NCBI GenBank assembly: GCA_947302515.1
Contig: CAMYVT010000001.1
Span: 62,001-126,000 of the forward strand
DNA: 64,000 nt
Reading direction: 5' to 3'
DNA from: an uncultured Caryophanales bacterium
GTDB lineage: Bacteria; Bacillota_I; Bacilli_A; RF39; UBA660
The notes beneath the pieces are model-generated. The model was not told the DNA's origin, did not search any database, and saw only the letters and a program-made list of their open reading frames with translations. Positions within the stretch are counted from its first letter, which is position 1, and each line of letters begins with the position of its first letter. The translations under genes were made by a program, and so were the position numbers. Positions 35,893-45,547 of the stretch are shown piece after piece.

Positions 35893-37344
35893 ATGAATAA
35901 TAAAGGATTTACTTTAGTAGAAATATTAGCTGCCGTTGTAATATTAGGTATTTTATCGACAATGGCAATAGCAGGATATACTAGATATATTGACTATTCT
36001 AAGAATAAATCATATAAACATATGGCAAAATCTGCAATGACTGCTGCAGAAGAATATTTAATGGATAATCCAAGCATTGCCGTAGCTACAAAAATAGTAG
36101 ATACACCTAATGGAAAAAGATATGAAATAGCAGATCCAAATGCAAATGGAGTACTTTTTTCTACATTGATTGAAGAAGGTTATTTAAATGGAGCAAGTGA
36201 TCCTGATAGTAAAGGAAATGATTGTCAAGGAAGAGTAATAATTGGCTTAATTGAAGCAACTTCTAAAGCTGCTCTTGATCAATATATGTATGTTATTGAT
36301 CAAAGCTGTGTAAATCATAATGCGAGATATATTTATACTGTAGAAGTAGATGAGACAGGAAATGTTAAAACAGTTGAAGAAGTAGAACAAACAAGTACAC
36401 CTTTTTATAAAGAAGAAATAGCTTATTGCCATTACATGACTGGTGGAGGATATGGCACTAATGGTGTAAGAACAAAATCATACTTAAAAACAGAAAATGT
36501 TCAAGTATCTGATTTATTAGTAGATGATTCAGAAAAATTAAAAAATTCTTATTATGTAAAGGCAGATAGTCCGATTATCCAGTGTCTAAGAAATAATGGA
36601 ACAGATTGTATTCAATTGGGTACTGCCGGTGTAGATTATGATGCAATAACAATAAATGGAACAGCACTACCAGCTACATCAGGCTGTTATGTTGCATTTT
36701 ATACTTGCTTATCTGGGGAAACAGAAGTAGAAGTATATGATAAAAAGAAAAAGAAGAGAATGAAAAAGAAATTAAAAGATATAACACCAGATGATTTAAT
36801 TTTAGGATGGGATTTTGATAAAGGAGATTATGTCTTTATTGAACCATTATGGATTAAACAAATAGAAATAGTTGAATCATATTACTTAGTTAAATTCTCA
36901 GATGGTTCATTCCTAGAAGTAATAGGTGATCACAGAATATTTAACTGTGAAGAAAATAGATTTATTAGAGTAATTGATGAAACAAATGTTGGTACTCATA
37001 CTATTAACTCTAAAGGAGAACAAGTAGAAATCATATCTATTGAAGAAATTAAAGAGAAAAATACAAGTTGTAATGTAATAACAAAAGAACATATTAATCT
37101 ATTTGCAAATGGAATTTTAACATCATGGGCATACAATAACTTATATCCAATTAAAGATATGAAGTATCAAAAACAAGATAATATTACATTTACAAAAGAA
37201 GACTTAAAAGATATTCCAGAAAGATTAATTGAAGGATTAAGATTAACTGAAATTCCAGTAGAATTAATGGGAAGCAAGGAAAAAACTCTTGAATCAATTA
37301 AAACAGATATAGATAAGATTCTTAATAAAGAACAAAGATTTTAA
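35893..37344 (+). CDS. Prepilin-like protein fused to a C-terminal Hint domain
   Basis: A 483-residue protein. MNNKGFTLVEILAAVVILGIL is a classic class III prepilin signal (cleavage Gly4|Phe5, Glu at +5) and helix. An exported domain follows to about residue 270. At C272 a Hint (hedgehog/intein) domain begins: CLSGETEVEVYD, later GDHRIFNCEE (block-B-like His 347), and EHINLFANGILTSWAYNN (His 400, Asn 415/416), as at the end of bacterial intein-like domains. A 65-residue tail follows. Hint domains split or rearrange the peptide bond before their first Cys, so the pilin part could be released or attached to something. AGGAGAGG precedes the ATG. No other pilus gene is adjacent. Confidence 0.82.
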   Translation: MNNKGFTLVEILAAVVILGILSTMAIAGYTRYIDYSKNKSYKHMAKSAMTAAEEYLMDNPSIAVATKIVDTPNGKRYEIADPNANGVLFSTLIEEGYLNGASDPDSKGNDCQGRVIIGLIEATSKAALDQYMYVIDQSCVNHNARYIYTVEVDETGNVKTVEEVEQTSTPFYKEEIAYCHYMTGGGYGTNGVRTKSYLKTENVQVSDLLVDDSEKLKNSYYVKADSPIIQCLRNNGTDCIQLGTAGVDYDAITINGTALPATSGCYVAFYTCLSGETEVEVYDKKKKKRMKKKLKDITPDDLILGWDFDKGDYVFIEPLWIKQIEIVESYYLVKFSDGSFLEVIGDHRIFNCEENRFIRVIDETNVGTHTINSKGEQVEIISIEEIKEKNTSCNVITKEHINLFANGILTSWAYNNLYPIKDMKYQKQDNITFTKEDLKDIPERLIEGLRLTEIPVELMGSKEKTLESIKTDIDKILNKEQRF

Positions 37345-37348
37345 TAAT

Positions 37349-37377
37349 AAAAAGCATCTATAATGATGCTTTTTTAT
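37349..37377 (+). terminator. Rho-independent terminator
   Basis: Stem AAAAAGCATC / GATGCTTTTT with a six-base loop and T run. Confidence 0.85.
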
Positions 37378-37408
37378 TTATATGATATAATTATAAAGAG
37401 GTGATACT

Positions 37409-39178
37409 ATGAGCAAAATACATGTAATGGATGAAGTCTTAGCTAATAAGATAGCAGCAGGAGAAGTAGTAGAAAAATGTATGAACGTTGTTAAAGAATT
37501 AGTGGAAAACTCAATCGATGCAGAAGCAACAGAAATAACAATTAAATTAATAGACTCAGGTGTCAAAGAAATAGAAGTAAGTGATAATGGTATAGGTATG
37601 GATGAAGAAGATGCAAAGCTTGCATTCTCTCGTCATGCAACTTCTAAATTAAAGAAATTAGATGATTTATTTAATATTGAATCATTAGGTTTTAGAGGAG
37701 AAGCTTTACCATCTATCGCAAGTGTATCAAATATTAAATTAAAAACTAGTAATGGTAAAGTAGGCACAGAAATAACTATGTCTGGTGGAAAAGACATGAA
37801 AGTAAAAAGATGTGATTTACAGCCTGGAACAACAATCACAGTAACAGATTTATTCTATAATACACCAGTAAGATTAAAGTATTTAAAAAATTTATATACA
37901 GAATTATCATATATAGTAGATTATATGAATAAAATGGCTTTATCTTATCCAAATATAAAGTTTACTTTAATAAATAATGATAAAGTTTTATTAAGTACTG
38001 ATGGTAATAAAGATCAATTAAAAGTAATATATGAAATATATGGAGCAGATATTACTAAAAAGATGATACCGATTTCTAATGAAAATGATGATTACTATAT
38101 TCATGGATATATATCATATCCAGAAGTAACTAAAGGTACAAGAAATTCTATTACTACTTTAGTAAATGGTAGAGTAATAAAAAATAATGAATTAAATAAA
38201 TGTATAATAGATTGTTATCATACTTATATTCATAAAGATAGATACCCGGTCATTATATTAAATATTGAAGTAGATCCCATCTTAGTAGATATAAATATTC
38301 ATCCAACAAAAATGGATATAAAGTTTTCTAAAATAGATTCTCTAAAAGACTTATTAATAAAAACAATTACAGAAAAATTAGAAGAATTAACTCTAATACC
38401 TGAAGTATCTGTAAGAGATAGTTATTCAGTAAGTGAAGTACATAAGCAAATAGTTAATAAAGAAGAAATTACTCCAGTAGAAGATACTAAGTATGAAGAA
38501 ATTAAACTAGATTTTGAAGTACATGAAGAAAAAACTAAAAAGAAAAAAGAATTAGAAGAAACTCTTCCCTTTGAAATAGAAGAACAAAAAGAACCGAGAA
38601 TAAAAAAGATGCATCCAATAGGAGTAGTATTATTAACATATATAGTTGCAGAAAATGAAGATGGTATGTATCTAATAGATCAACATGCTGCTGCAGAACG
38701 TATAAACTATGAAAAAGTATTAAAAGAAATGAAAGAAAAAACTCCTATAATAGATTTATTAATACCAATAAAAATAGAATTAAGAAAAGATGAATTTATT
38801 CTTGCTAAAGAAAGATTACATTTATTAGAAGAATATGGTTTTGTTTTTGATGAATTTGGATTTAATACAATACTAATAAGAAGCCATCCAAGTTGGATTA
38901 TAGAAGAAAAAGCAGAAGATATAATAAGAAAATTAATAGACTTAATAATTGATAAGAAAGACTTTGATTTTGATCAATTTGTTTGGAGAATGGCTGCTAC
39001 TACTGCTTGTAGAATGTCAGTAATGGCAGGAGACTATATCTCAATAGAAGATCAAGAATGGATATTAGAAAACATTAGATATTGTGAAAATCCATTTACT
39101 TGTCCTCATGGAAGACCAACTATTATTACTTATACTAAATATGAATTAGAAAAACTATTCAAGAGACAATTAGATTAG
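37409..39178 (+). CDS. mutL: DNA mismatch repair protein MutL
   Basis: A 589-residue GHKL ATPase: N-terminal IAAGEVVEKCMNVVKELVENS, DNGIGMDEED and GFRGEALPSIASV are the MutL motifs. The C-terminal dimerisation/endonuclease domain carries DQHAAAERINYEK (DQHA(X)2E(X)4E) and a CPHGRPT motif, so it is the endonucleolytic type of Gram-positives. MutS is not in the window. GAGGTGATACT precedes the ATG. miaA follows directly, as in many bacteria. Confidence 0.95.
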   Translation: MSKIHVMDEVLANKIAAGEVVEKCMNVVKELVENSIDAEATEITIKLIDSGVKEIEVSDNGIGMDEEDAKLAFSRHATSKLKKLDDLFNIESLGFRGEALPSIASVSNIKLKTSNGKVGTEITMSGGKDMKVKRCDLQPGTTITVTDLFYNTPVRLKYLKNLYTELSYIVDYMNKMALSYPNIKFTLINNDKVLLSTDGNKDQLKVIYEIYGADITKKMIPISNENDDYYIHGYISYPEVTKGTRNSITTLVNGRVIKNNELNKCIIDCYHTYIHKDRYPVIILNIEVDPILVDINIHPTKMDIKFSKIDSLKDLLIKTITEKLEELTLIPEVSVRDSYSVSEVHKQIVNKEEITPVEDTKYEEIKLDFEVHEEKTKKKKELEETLPFEIEEQKEPRIKKMHPIGVVLLTYIVAENEDGMYLIDQHAAAERINYEKVLKEMKEKTPIIDLLIPIKIELRKDEFILAKERLHLLEEYGFVFDEFGFNTILIRSHPSWIIEEKAEDIIRKLIDLIIDKKDFDFDQFVWRMAATTACRMSVMAGDYISIEDQEWILENIRYCENPFTCPHGRPTIITYTKYELEKLFKRQLD

Positions 39179-39187
39179 GTGATAAGT

Positions 39188-40066
39188 ATGAAAGAAATAA
39201 TTGTAATAGTAGGTCCTACAGGAGTAGGTAAAACAAAACTAAGTATAGAATTAGCTAAATTATTAGATGCAGAAATAATTAATGGAGATAGTGTATCTAT
39301 TTATAAAAGATTAAATATTGGTAGTGCTAAACCCACTCTAGAAGAAAGAAAAGAAATAATACATCATCTAATAGATATAAAAGATCTAGATGAAGATTAT
39401 ACAGTATTTGATTATCAAAAAGATACTAGAAAATTAATAGAAGATATAAATAGTAGAGGTAAGAGAATAATAATAGTAGGTGGAACAGGACTATATATTA
39501 AAGCAGCTCTTTATAATTATCACTTTACTGAAGGTACTACATATAATGAATATAATGATCTATCTAATGAAGAATTATTAAATAAAATAAAGGAATATAA
39601 TGTGGATTATATCCCTGAAGTACAAAATAGAAAGAGATTAATAAGACTATTAAATAAATTAGAAAATGAAGAAGAAATTACTTATCATAAAGATGAATTA
39701 TTATACCCAATAAAAGTAATAGGTTTAACTACTGATAGAGATTATTTATATGAAAGAATAAATAATAGAGTAGATAATATGATTAATAATGGTCTAATAG
39801 AAGAAATAGAATCTTTAAAAGACTATTATAATAAATCTAGAATATTAAATACTGGTATAGGATATAAAGAATTCTATGATTATTTATTTAATAATAAAAG
39901 TATTGATAAAGTAATAGAAGAAATAAAATTAAATTCTAGAAGATATGCTAAAAGACAATATACATTCTTTAGAAATCAATTTCCTACTAATTGGTATAGT
40001 GTAGATTTTAATAATTTTAATAATACTATTAATGAAGTATATAATGATATAAAAAAAGAAGCATAA
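39188..40066 (+). CDS. miaA: tRNA dimethylallyltransferase
   Basis: A 292-residue enzyme with the P-loop GPTGVGKTKL (residues 9-18), NGDSVSIYKRL (DSxQxY-type substrate motif) and GGTGLYIKAAL near 105. It adds the isopentenyl group to A37 of tRNAs reading UNN codons. The GTG at 39179 overlaps the mutL stop but lies in the AGGTGAT ribosome site, so the ATG at 39188 is the better start. Length is slightly short of the usual 300-310. Confidence 0.94.
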   Translation: MKEIIVIVGPTGVGKTKLSIELAKLLDAEIINGDSVSIYKRLNIGSAKPTLEERKEIIHHLIDIKDLDEDYTVFDYQKDTRKLIEDINSRGKRIIIVGGTGLYIKAALYNYHFTEGTTYNEYNDLSNEELLNKIKEYNVDYIPEVQNRKRLIRLLNKLENEEEITYHKDELLYPIKVIGLTTDRDYLYERINNRVDNMINNGLIEEIESLKDYYNKSRILNTGIGYKEFYDYLFNNKSIDKVIEEIKLNSRRYAKRQYTFFRNQFPTNWYSVDFNNFNNTINEVYNDIKKEA

Positions 40067-40086
40067 ATATGCTTCTTTTAATTATT
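40053..40086. terminator. Terminator at the end of mutL-miaA, partly bidirectional
   Basis: Stem AAAAGAAGCAT / ATGCTTCTTTT between convergent genes, overlapping the miaA stop. Confidence 0.75.
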
Positions 40087-40998
40087 TAATTCAGGATAAT
40101 GACTAAGATCAAAGTAATGTTCAGTCTGTTCAATTTCTTGTAAATAACTAGTATTAATTAAAAAGAAATTATGTTCTATAGTATTACTACCATCACTATT
40201 AACGGGATCATCCCATGTAAGATCTAAATTAACCCATTTATTATTGTAATATACTGCATTCCAAACATGTTTCTCAGAAGATACTCTAAAGCTATTAATA
40301 CCCATTCTTTCTAAGAATAATTGCATTAAATCAGTATACCCTCCACAGATAGCCATTCCTTGAAATAAAGGACCATATGCAATATCTGAATCATAAGTAG
40401 TATCTCCTTCATTACTTCTTGCTGTATCATATTTTGTCGTATTAATAATATAATCATGAACACGTTTAATATTATTATAAGTACTATCATTTACATTAAT
40501 TAATTGATTAGCAAGAGTATCTACTTTTTCATTTATTTTTTCAATTTCTTGTGGAGAGTAATTATGAACTATATTAATAGAAATAGTTCCTAAACTATCA
40601 TATTCAGTTTCTATATGAGAAAAACCATTATAAGGATGAACATAATTATTTATATCAGATAAAATAGCCTGATCATTAGCAATTTCTTGTACATCATTTA
40701 TACAATTTGGATATTCATCAGTACAGTAAAAAGTAAATTCATTTTTACCAGCATTTATAATTGTATAATATATATTTATTAAATCTTGTTTATTTTGAGG
40801 AATAAAAGTTTTAGTATTTTGAACAAATTGAAAATCAATATCTCTATAGTATTCATTAACTTCTCCTAATTTTACATATTTATATGGAGATAAATATTGA
40901 TCAACATAAATATATACAGTATCTTTAACACTAAATATTATTCCAAAAACAATAAGAATTATTCCTGAAATAACAATCCCCTTAGCTATTTTATTCAT
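40078..40998 (-). CDS. Membrane-anchored transglutaminase-like protein
   Basis: A 306-residue protein with an N-terminal membrane helix (about 5-25) and a C-terminal transglutaminase-core domain: the catalytic Cys is in MAICGGYTDLMQLFL, the His in EKHVWNAVYYNNKW and the Asp in VNLDLTWDDP. Such exported bacterial proteins may be proteases or amide-bond enzymes; the substrate is unknown. Two in-frame GTG codons lie upstream, but the ATG at 40998 has GGTGA at the right distance. Confidence 0.82.
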   Translation of the reverse strand: MNKIAKGIVISGIILIVFGIIFSVKDTVYIYVDQYLSPYKYVKLGEVNEYYRDIDFQFVQNTKTFIPQNKQDLINIYYTIINAGKNEFTFYCTDEYPNCINDVQEIANDQAILSDINNYVHPYNGFSHIETEYDSLGTISINIVHNYSPQEIEKINEKVDTLANQLINVNDSTYNNIKRVHDYIINTTKYDTARSNEGDTTYDSDIAYGPLFQGMAICGGYTDLMQLFLERMGINSFRVSSEKHVWNAVYYNNKWVNLDLTWDDPVNSDGSNTIEHNFFLINTSYLQEIEQTEHYFDLSHYPELNN

Positions 40999-41072
40999 TT
41001 TATTCACCACTTCTATTATTATTTTAAAATATCAAAAAAAAATAGTAAATATATTTTTTTAATTAAATGTAA

Positions 41073-41103
41073 ACAAAGAAAAAACCAATTATTAAATTGG
41101 TTT
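41073..41103 (-). terminator. Terminator of rpsT
   Basis: Read on the minus strand, AAACCAATT and AATTGGTTT form a stem with a four-base loop, followed by a T-rich tail. Confidence 0.85.
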
Positions 41104-41365
41104 ACTCCATAGTGTTTTTAGACTTAACTAATCTTGATTTTAAACGAGCAGCTTTGTTCTTATGAACTAAACCACTATTAACAGCTTTATCTATTCTTTG
41201 TAAAGCAATATTTAAGTTATTACTAGCTTCATCTTTGTTACCAGCTTTAACTTCTTTCTCGAATTTTTTAATTGCAGTTTTCATACTTGAAGTTACTAAA
41301 GTATTAACTTCTGCTTTCTTTGCATTTGAACGCATTCTTTTTTTAGCACTTTTAATATTTGGCAT
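41102..41365 (-). CDS. rpsT: 30S ribosomal protein S20
   Basis: An 87-residue basic protein: MPNIKSAKKRMRSNAKKAEVN at the start (here MPNIKSAKKRMRSN) and the final NKAARLKSRL are S20 signatures. It binds 16S rRNA early in small-subunit assembly. GAGGTGAAATT is upstream of the ATG. It is a single gene on the minus strand, divergent from the helical-protein operon at 41508. Confidence 0.96.
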   Translation of the reverse strand: MPNIKSAKKRMRSNAKKAEVNTLVTSSMKTAIKKFEKEVKAGNKDEASNNLNIALQRIDKAVNSGLVHKNKAARLKSRLVKSKNTME

Positions 41366-41507
41366 AATTTCACCTCACTTTTTGTAAACAAGTTAATTCT
41401 ATCAGAAAAATCATAAAAAAGCAAATAAAATAAGATATTTAATATCTTTTTTTTTGTTTATAATTAGTGTATAATTAATTATAGAATAGGGTATGAGGAT
41501 GATTACA

Positions 41508-43361
41508 ATGATAAAAGAAGATAATCTAGACTTAATAAACAACTTTTTAGAGAAATTAGAAGAGTATGGCCTTGAAATAGGAAGTAGATTAGACGAATTA
41601 GAAAAAGAAAAAGCTAATTATGTTTTTTTTGTTGAATTAAAAAGAATGATTCAAGAAGATGTAATAGGATTCTGTTCTTCATATAATTCTACTTCAGAAG
41701 ATGGTAAAAAAGAGTTTGCTAGTAAGTTATTAGAATTATTTAAAGATCAAGAAATAGTAGATAATATCATTCAAGAAATAATTAATTTATATTATTTATA
41801 TGAATCTGGATTAATTGATTTAGATGAGATTGCTCCTCAAAGAGAACAAGCAGAAGAAAATATAAAAACCCTTATTCTAAGAATAAATAATTATTTAGAA
41901 GAAACAAATGTAGATCAAATTGCTAAAGACGATGAAAGACTATCACACCAATTAGAAAGATTGGTAGATTTAGGAACAATAATAGAATCAAATGAACCAA
42001 CTGCTATAGAAGATATGGATTTCTTAGAAGAAACATTAGAAAGATTAGATATATCAGAAACAGATAAAACACAAATAGTAATAGAAATAATAAATCATAA
42101 TCTTTCAGTATATAATTTAAATTTATCAAAGAAAAAGAATAATAAACCAGTAACAACAGAAATAGAAGAATTAGATGATAACTTAGTAATTTCAGAAGAA
42201 ACAAAAGAACAAATAGCAGAATTATTAGCACAAAAAGATGTTGTAAAGAGAATTGTAGAAATAATAAATGATGAATTTTTAACGGTAATAGATATAAAAT
42301 CAAGTGATCCAAATGAACAAGAACAAGTAAGAGAATCAATAGAAGCTGCTAGAGAAGAAATAGAAAAATTAATAAAAGCAAATAAAGATATTACACCAGA
42401 ACAAGCTCTAAGTAGTTTTTTTGAAGAATTTGATGAAACAGAAAAAAAGAAAAGAGGGTATTTAAAAGAATTACTTAAGAATACTCCGGATTGTAGTTTA
42501 AGTATAGAAGAACAAGAAGAATTACTACAAATAGCATCTTCATTCTTAGAAGAAAGAAAAAATTTAATATCAGAGATGAATAGTACTGACAAATCTAAAA
42601 TAAGAAGTTATATGAATACACTATATCAAGATGTTGAAAATAGACAAACAACATATGGAAGTGGTATTTATGAAACACAAGAAGCTTTAGAAAAAGAAGC
42701 AGCTTATGAAATAGCAGTATATATAGATTTATTAGAATCAGTACCAGAAGAAGATCATGCTACTATATCTAAAGTATGTAAGAAATTAGAAGAAATAATT
42801 ACTTCTGTAGATTTAGCAAGAAAGAAAGAACCAGTACCAGTAGAGTCTGAAGAAGGTAATTTGTTCTTTATTATGAAAGATGATGATACATCTACTTTAG
42901 AAGAAGATTTAGGCTCTGATAGTAAAGGCATAAGTAATGTCTATTATAGTGAAATAAAGAATCAGTTAGCAGCAATAGAAGAAAGATCAACCAGACGTTT
43001 AGCAGCAGCTCAACCAGTAAACCCAGGCTTTAAAGCTATAAAGAAAGAAGGAGTAAAATATACAACAGGTACTCGTACAAAAATATTCTTTATACCTTTT
43101 GGTAAAAAAGATTCAATAATAGTTGGATTAAGCTTTATTAAAGGAAAAGATACTAATAAAGAACAAGAAAATAGGGTGAAAAAATATCAAAAGCAAATAG
43201 AAGAATTAAAAGATAGATTATTAGATCCAGAAACTTATATGGAAGAAAGAATAAAGGCAACAAGACAAAGAAATAAAATAATAAGACTTTTAAATAGTAA
43301 TAGAGAATTAAACACTATGTTAGAAGAGGAAGAAGAAAAAGAAGAAATAAAACATAAATAG
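41508..43361 (+). CDS. Large helical protein of unknown function with HigB/RelE-like C-terminal stretch
   Basis: A 617-residue acidic, almost wholly helical protein with no signal peptide. Near 168-205 it contains a helix-pair module (LERLDISETDKTQIVIEIIN) that reappears in the next protein. Near 525-560 the segment TRTKIFFIPFGKKDSIIVG followed by LSFIKGKDTNKEQENR resembles the core of RelE/HigB-type proteins (strand, strand, then FxKKtqKtPxxE), which might mark a toxin- or RNA-binding fold; this is my reading and needs a profile search. An ATG at 41493 is possible but GAGGATGA favours 41508. First gene of a three-gene operon. Confidence 0.65.
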   Translation: MIKEDNLDLINNFLEKLEEYGLEIGSRLDELEKEKANYVFFVELKRMIQEDVIGFCSSYNSTSEDGKKEFASKLLELFKDQEIVDNIIQEIINLYYLYESGLIDLDEIAPQREQAEENIKTLILRINNYLEETNVDQIAKDDERLSHQLERLVDLGTIIESNEPTAIEDMDFLEETLERLDISETDKTQIVIEIINHNLSVYNLNLSKKKNNKPVTTEIEELDDNLVISEETKEQIAELLAQKDVVKRIVEIINDEFLTVIDIKSSDPNEQEQVRESIEAAREEIEKLIKANKDITPEQALSSFFEEFDETEKKKRGYLKELLKNTPDCSLSIEEQEELLQIASSFLEERKNLISEMNSTDKSKIRSYMNTLYQDVENRQTTYGSGIYETQEALEKEAAYEIAVYIDLLESVPEEDHATISKVCKKLEEIITSVDLARKKEPVPVESEEGNLFFIMKDDDTSTLEEDLGSDSKGISNVYYSEIKNQLAAIEERSTRRLAAAQPVNPGFKAIKKEGVKYTTGTRTKIFFIPFGKKDSIIVGLSFIKGKDTNKEQENRVKKYQKQIEELKDRLLDPETYMEERIKATRQRNKIIRLLNSNRELNTMLEEEEEKEEIKHK

Positions 43362-43375
43362 AAAGGAGAATTATT

Positions 43376-45190
43376 ATGAATTTGGATAATTTAATAGAAT
43401 TACTAAAAAAATCCATAAAATCATATCAAGACAAGATAGATGAATTAACTGATAAGAATAATTCTACTTTCATAAAATACAAAGAATTATTTGAATTGTT
43501 AGATGCAGATATTAATAATATAACTACAATTCAAGAAGAAGATTTAGCCTCTATTCTTGCAGAAACAGATTTAAATGAAGAAGAAAGAGAACTAGAATTT
43601 AATTATTTAAAATCAATTAGAAAACTATTAAATTTAAATCAAACAAAAAATACTACATTTCAATTAACTAAGAGTCAAAAAGAATACTTAGAAGTATTAA
43701 AACATCAATTAATTGAAATAGAAGAAGAAGCTAAAAATAAAGCAAAAGATCATTTAAAAGCAATAAAAAGATTAAGAGAGAAACAAAAAGAATTAAAAAT
43801 AATATTAGGTATTGTAGAAGATAATAAAAATAAAGCTTTTATTACTCAAATAGATACTATTAATGAATTATTTGAATTAAATAATATAGATGAACCTCAA
43901 AAAAGAGAAATATTATATAGTGTTTTAAAATATAATTATAAAATATATGAAGAAGAAATGAATTCTACTGATGAAGTAGAAAAAGTAAGATTAAATAGAG
44001 AAGAAGTAAAAGAGTTATTTAATACATATAATTATAATTTTGAAGACTTAACTGAACAACAACAAGAAGATATATTATTATATGGTAATATTAGAAGAAT
44101 AGAAGAAGTATTTAATTGTTTAAAAGAGTTTAAATTTCCTAGATTTGATTTAAAAAGAGATGCATCAAAATTAATAGTATTATTAATAAATGGAGAAAGA
44201 AAAATAATAAAAGATATTGTTTTGTATAGTAAAGAAAAAGGTATAAGAACACAAGAATTATTGATGTTAATACCTGCTTTAATAAAACAAAAGAATAAAA
44301 AAGGTGAAAAGAAAGATTTATTAAATCCAACTCCATTTATTTCAGGAAAAAGTGAAGATTATAAAAAGAATATAGAGTTTTTTGAAGAAATAGGTTTTGA
44401 TATAAGATATATCTTTAATAAATGTAAAGATATCTTAGTTATGTCTCATGAAAAATTAGTATATAATTATCGTAAATTTACTCTATATGGATTTACTATA
44501 CCAACAGATGTTTATGGAGATTTATGTCATCCAGCATTAAGTTGTTTACTTGCCAGTAATTTTGATGAAATAGTAGATAGTTTTATAGAAATAAGTAGAG
44601 ATGGACATCAATATATTAAAGATAATATGAGTAGAATAACTACGACTTCATCACCAAAAGATATATTATTTTACAATATTTATGCTTCATATATGGAACA
44701 AGATGATATGGGGGAAAAACTAATCCCAGAAGGACCATTTTCCAAAGCAAATAATAAAAAATTAATGCTAAGAGGAGAAATTACTAGATATTCAGGTAGT
44801 GGTTATGAAAATACTGATTATAGAGAAATAAATGAAGATAATAAAAGAGAAAAAACTATGACAGTAGAAATAGAATATCAAAATAAACAAGAATTTGATA
44901 ATGCAGTAGCAAATTCTAAAGGAAAAGATGAAGAATTATTAAATTTAGTAGTAAATGATCCTAGAATATTAGCATTAGATGAATACTTAGATGTAAATGA
45001 CCCAGTAAGATATGATTTTGATGGAGTATTAATATCAAAATTAAAAGTATTAAGAATATTTAATATCTTAAAAAATAATCATTTAGACACCTTAGAAGAT
45101 AGTTTATTATATGCAATTACATATAATAGTATTATGAGTCAAGAATCTCTAGATAAAATAAAAACTATTATTAGAGATAGGAGGAAATAA
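43376..45190 (+). CDS. Large helical protein, partner or paralogue of the preceding gene
   Basis: A 604-residue soluble protein. The first 150 residues are coiled coil (ELLKKSIKSYQDKIDEL, HQLIEIEEEAKNKAKDHLK). Two helix-pair modules (LAETDLNEEERELEFNYLKS and FELNNIDEPQKREILYSVLK) match the module of the preceding protein. The rest has a more globular look (HPALSCLLASNFDEIVDSF). I do not recognise a family. AAAGGAG before the ATG, 14 bases behind the previous stop, so the two are co-transcribed. Confidence 0.65.
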   Translation: MNLDNLIELLKKSIKSYQDKIDELTDKNNSTFIKYKELFELLDADINNITTIQEEDLASILAETDLNEEERELEFNYLKSIRKLLNLNQTKNTTFQLTKSQKEYLEVLKHQLIEIEEEAKNKAKDHLKAIKRLREKQKELKIILGIVEDNKNKAFITQIDTINELFELNNIDEPQKREILYSVLKYNYKIYEEEMNSTDEVEKVRLNREEVKELFNTYNYNFEDLTEQQQEDILLYGNIRRIEEVFNCLKEFKFPRFDLKRDASKLIVLLINGERKIIKDIVLYSKEKGIRTQELLMLIPALIKQKNKKGEKKDLLNPTPFISGKSEDYKKNIEFFEEIGFDIRYIFNKCKDILVMSHEKLVYNYRKFTLYGFTIPTDVYGDLCHPALSCLLASNFDEIVDSFIEISRDGHQYIKDNMSRITTTSSPKDILFYNIYASYMEQDDMGEKLIPEGPFSKANNKKLMLRGEITRYSGSGYENTDYREINEDNKREKTMTVEIEYQNKQEFDNAVANSKGKDEELLNLVVNDPRILALDEYLDVNDPVRYDFDGVLISKLKVLRIFNILKNNHLDTLEDSLLYAITYNSIMSQESLDKIKTIIRDRRK

Positions 45191-45191
45191 T

Positions 45192-45479
45192 ATGAATTTT
45201 CTACTAGAAGAAGGATTTGATTTAGAATTAATCAATAAAATGATTAATAATTATGATGAAAGTATTATAGATCAATTTATAATAGAAAAAGAAAATGTAA
45301 AAGATGTAATAAATTATTTTAAAAAAATAGGTATAAATAACATAGATTTACTATTACAAACAAGAATAGAAGTCTTTACAAAAGACATAAATTCAGTAAA
45401 AGATTCTTTTTTAAAGCATAATATTAAAGAAAAAGTGGCTGAAATTAATAAAGACATAAATAGTATAGATTTTGTATAA
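45192..45479 (+). CDS. Small helical protein, 95 residues
   Basis: Third gene of the operon, starting two bases after the previous stop with AGGAGG inside the end of that gene. The protein is a string of short helices (GFDLELINKMINNYDESIIDQF, KKIGINNIDLLLQTR) suggesting a small helical repeat fold. I do not recognise it. Tight coupling suggests it works with its large neighbour. Confidence 0.65.
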   Translation: MNFLLEEGFDLELINKMINNYDESIIDQFIIEKENVKDVINYFKKIGINNIDLLLQTRIEVFTKDINSVKDSFLKHNIKEKVAEINKDINSIDFV

Positions 45480-45506
45480 AGAGGGCTTACCTCTTTATTT
45501 TTTTTA
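45478..45506 (+). terminator. Rho-independent terminator
   Basis: Stem AAAGAGG / CCTCTTT with a GCTTA loop and ATTTTTTTT tail closes the three-gene operon. Confidence 0.85.
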
Positions 45507-45547
45507 TAAAATGTGGTATAATATGTCTACCAATGGGGGTGTGTGGT

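Noticed and set aside
35893..37344. A self-splicing intein inserted in a pilin
   Set aside because: No homing-endonuclease part and no pilin-like C-terminal extein are seen after the Hint domain, so a C-terminal Hint fusion is the better description.
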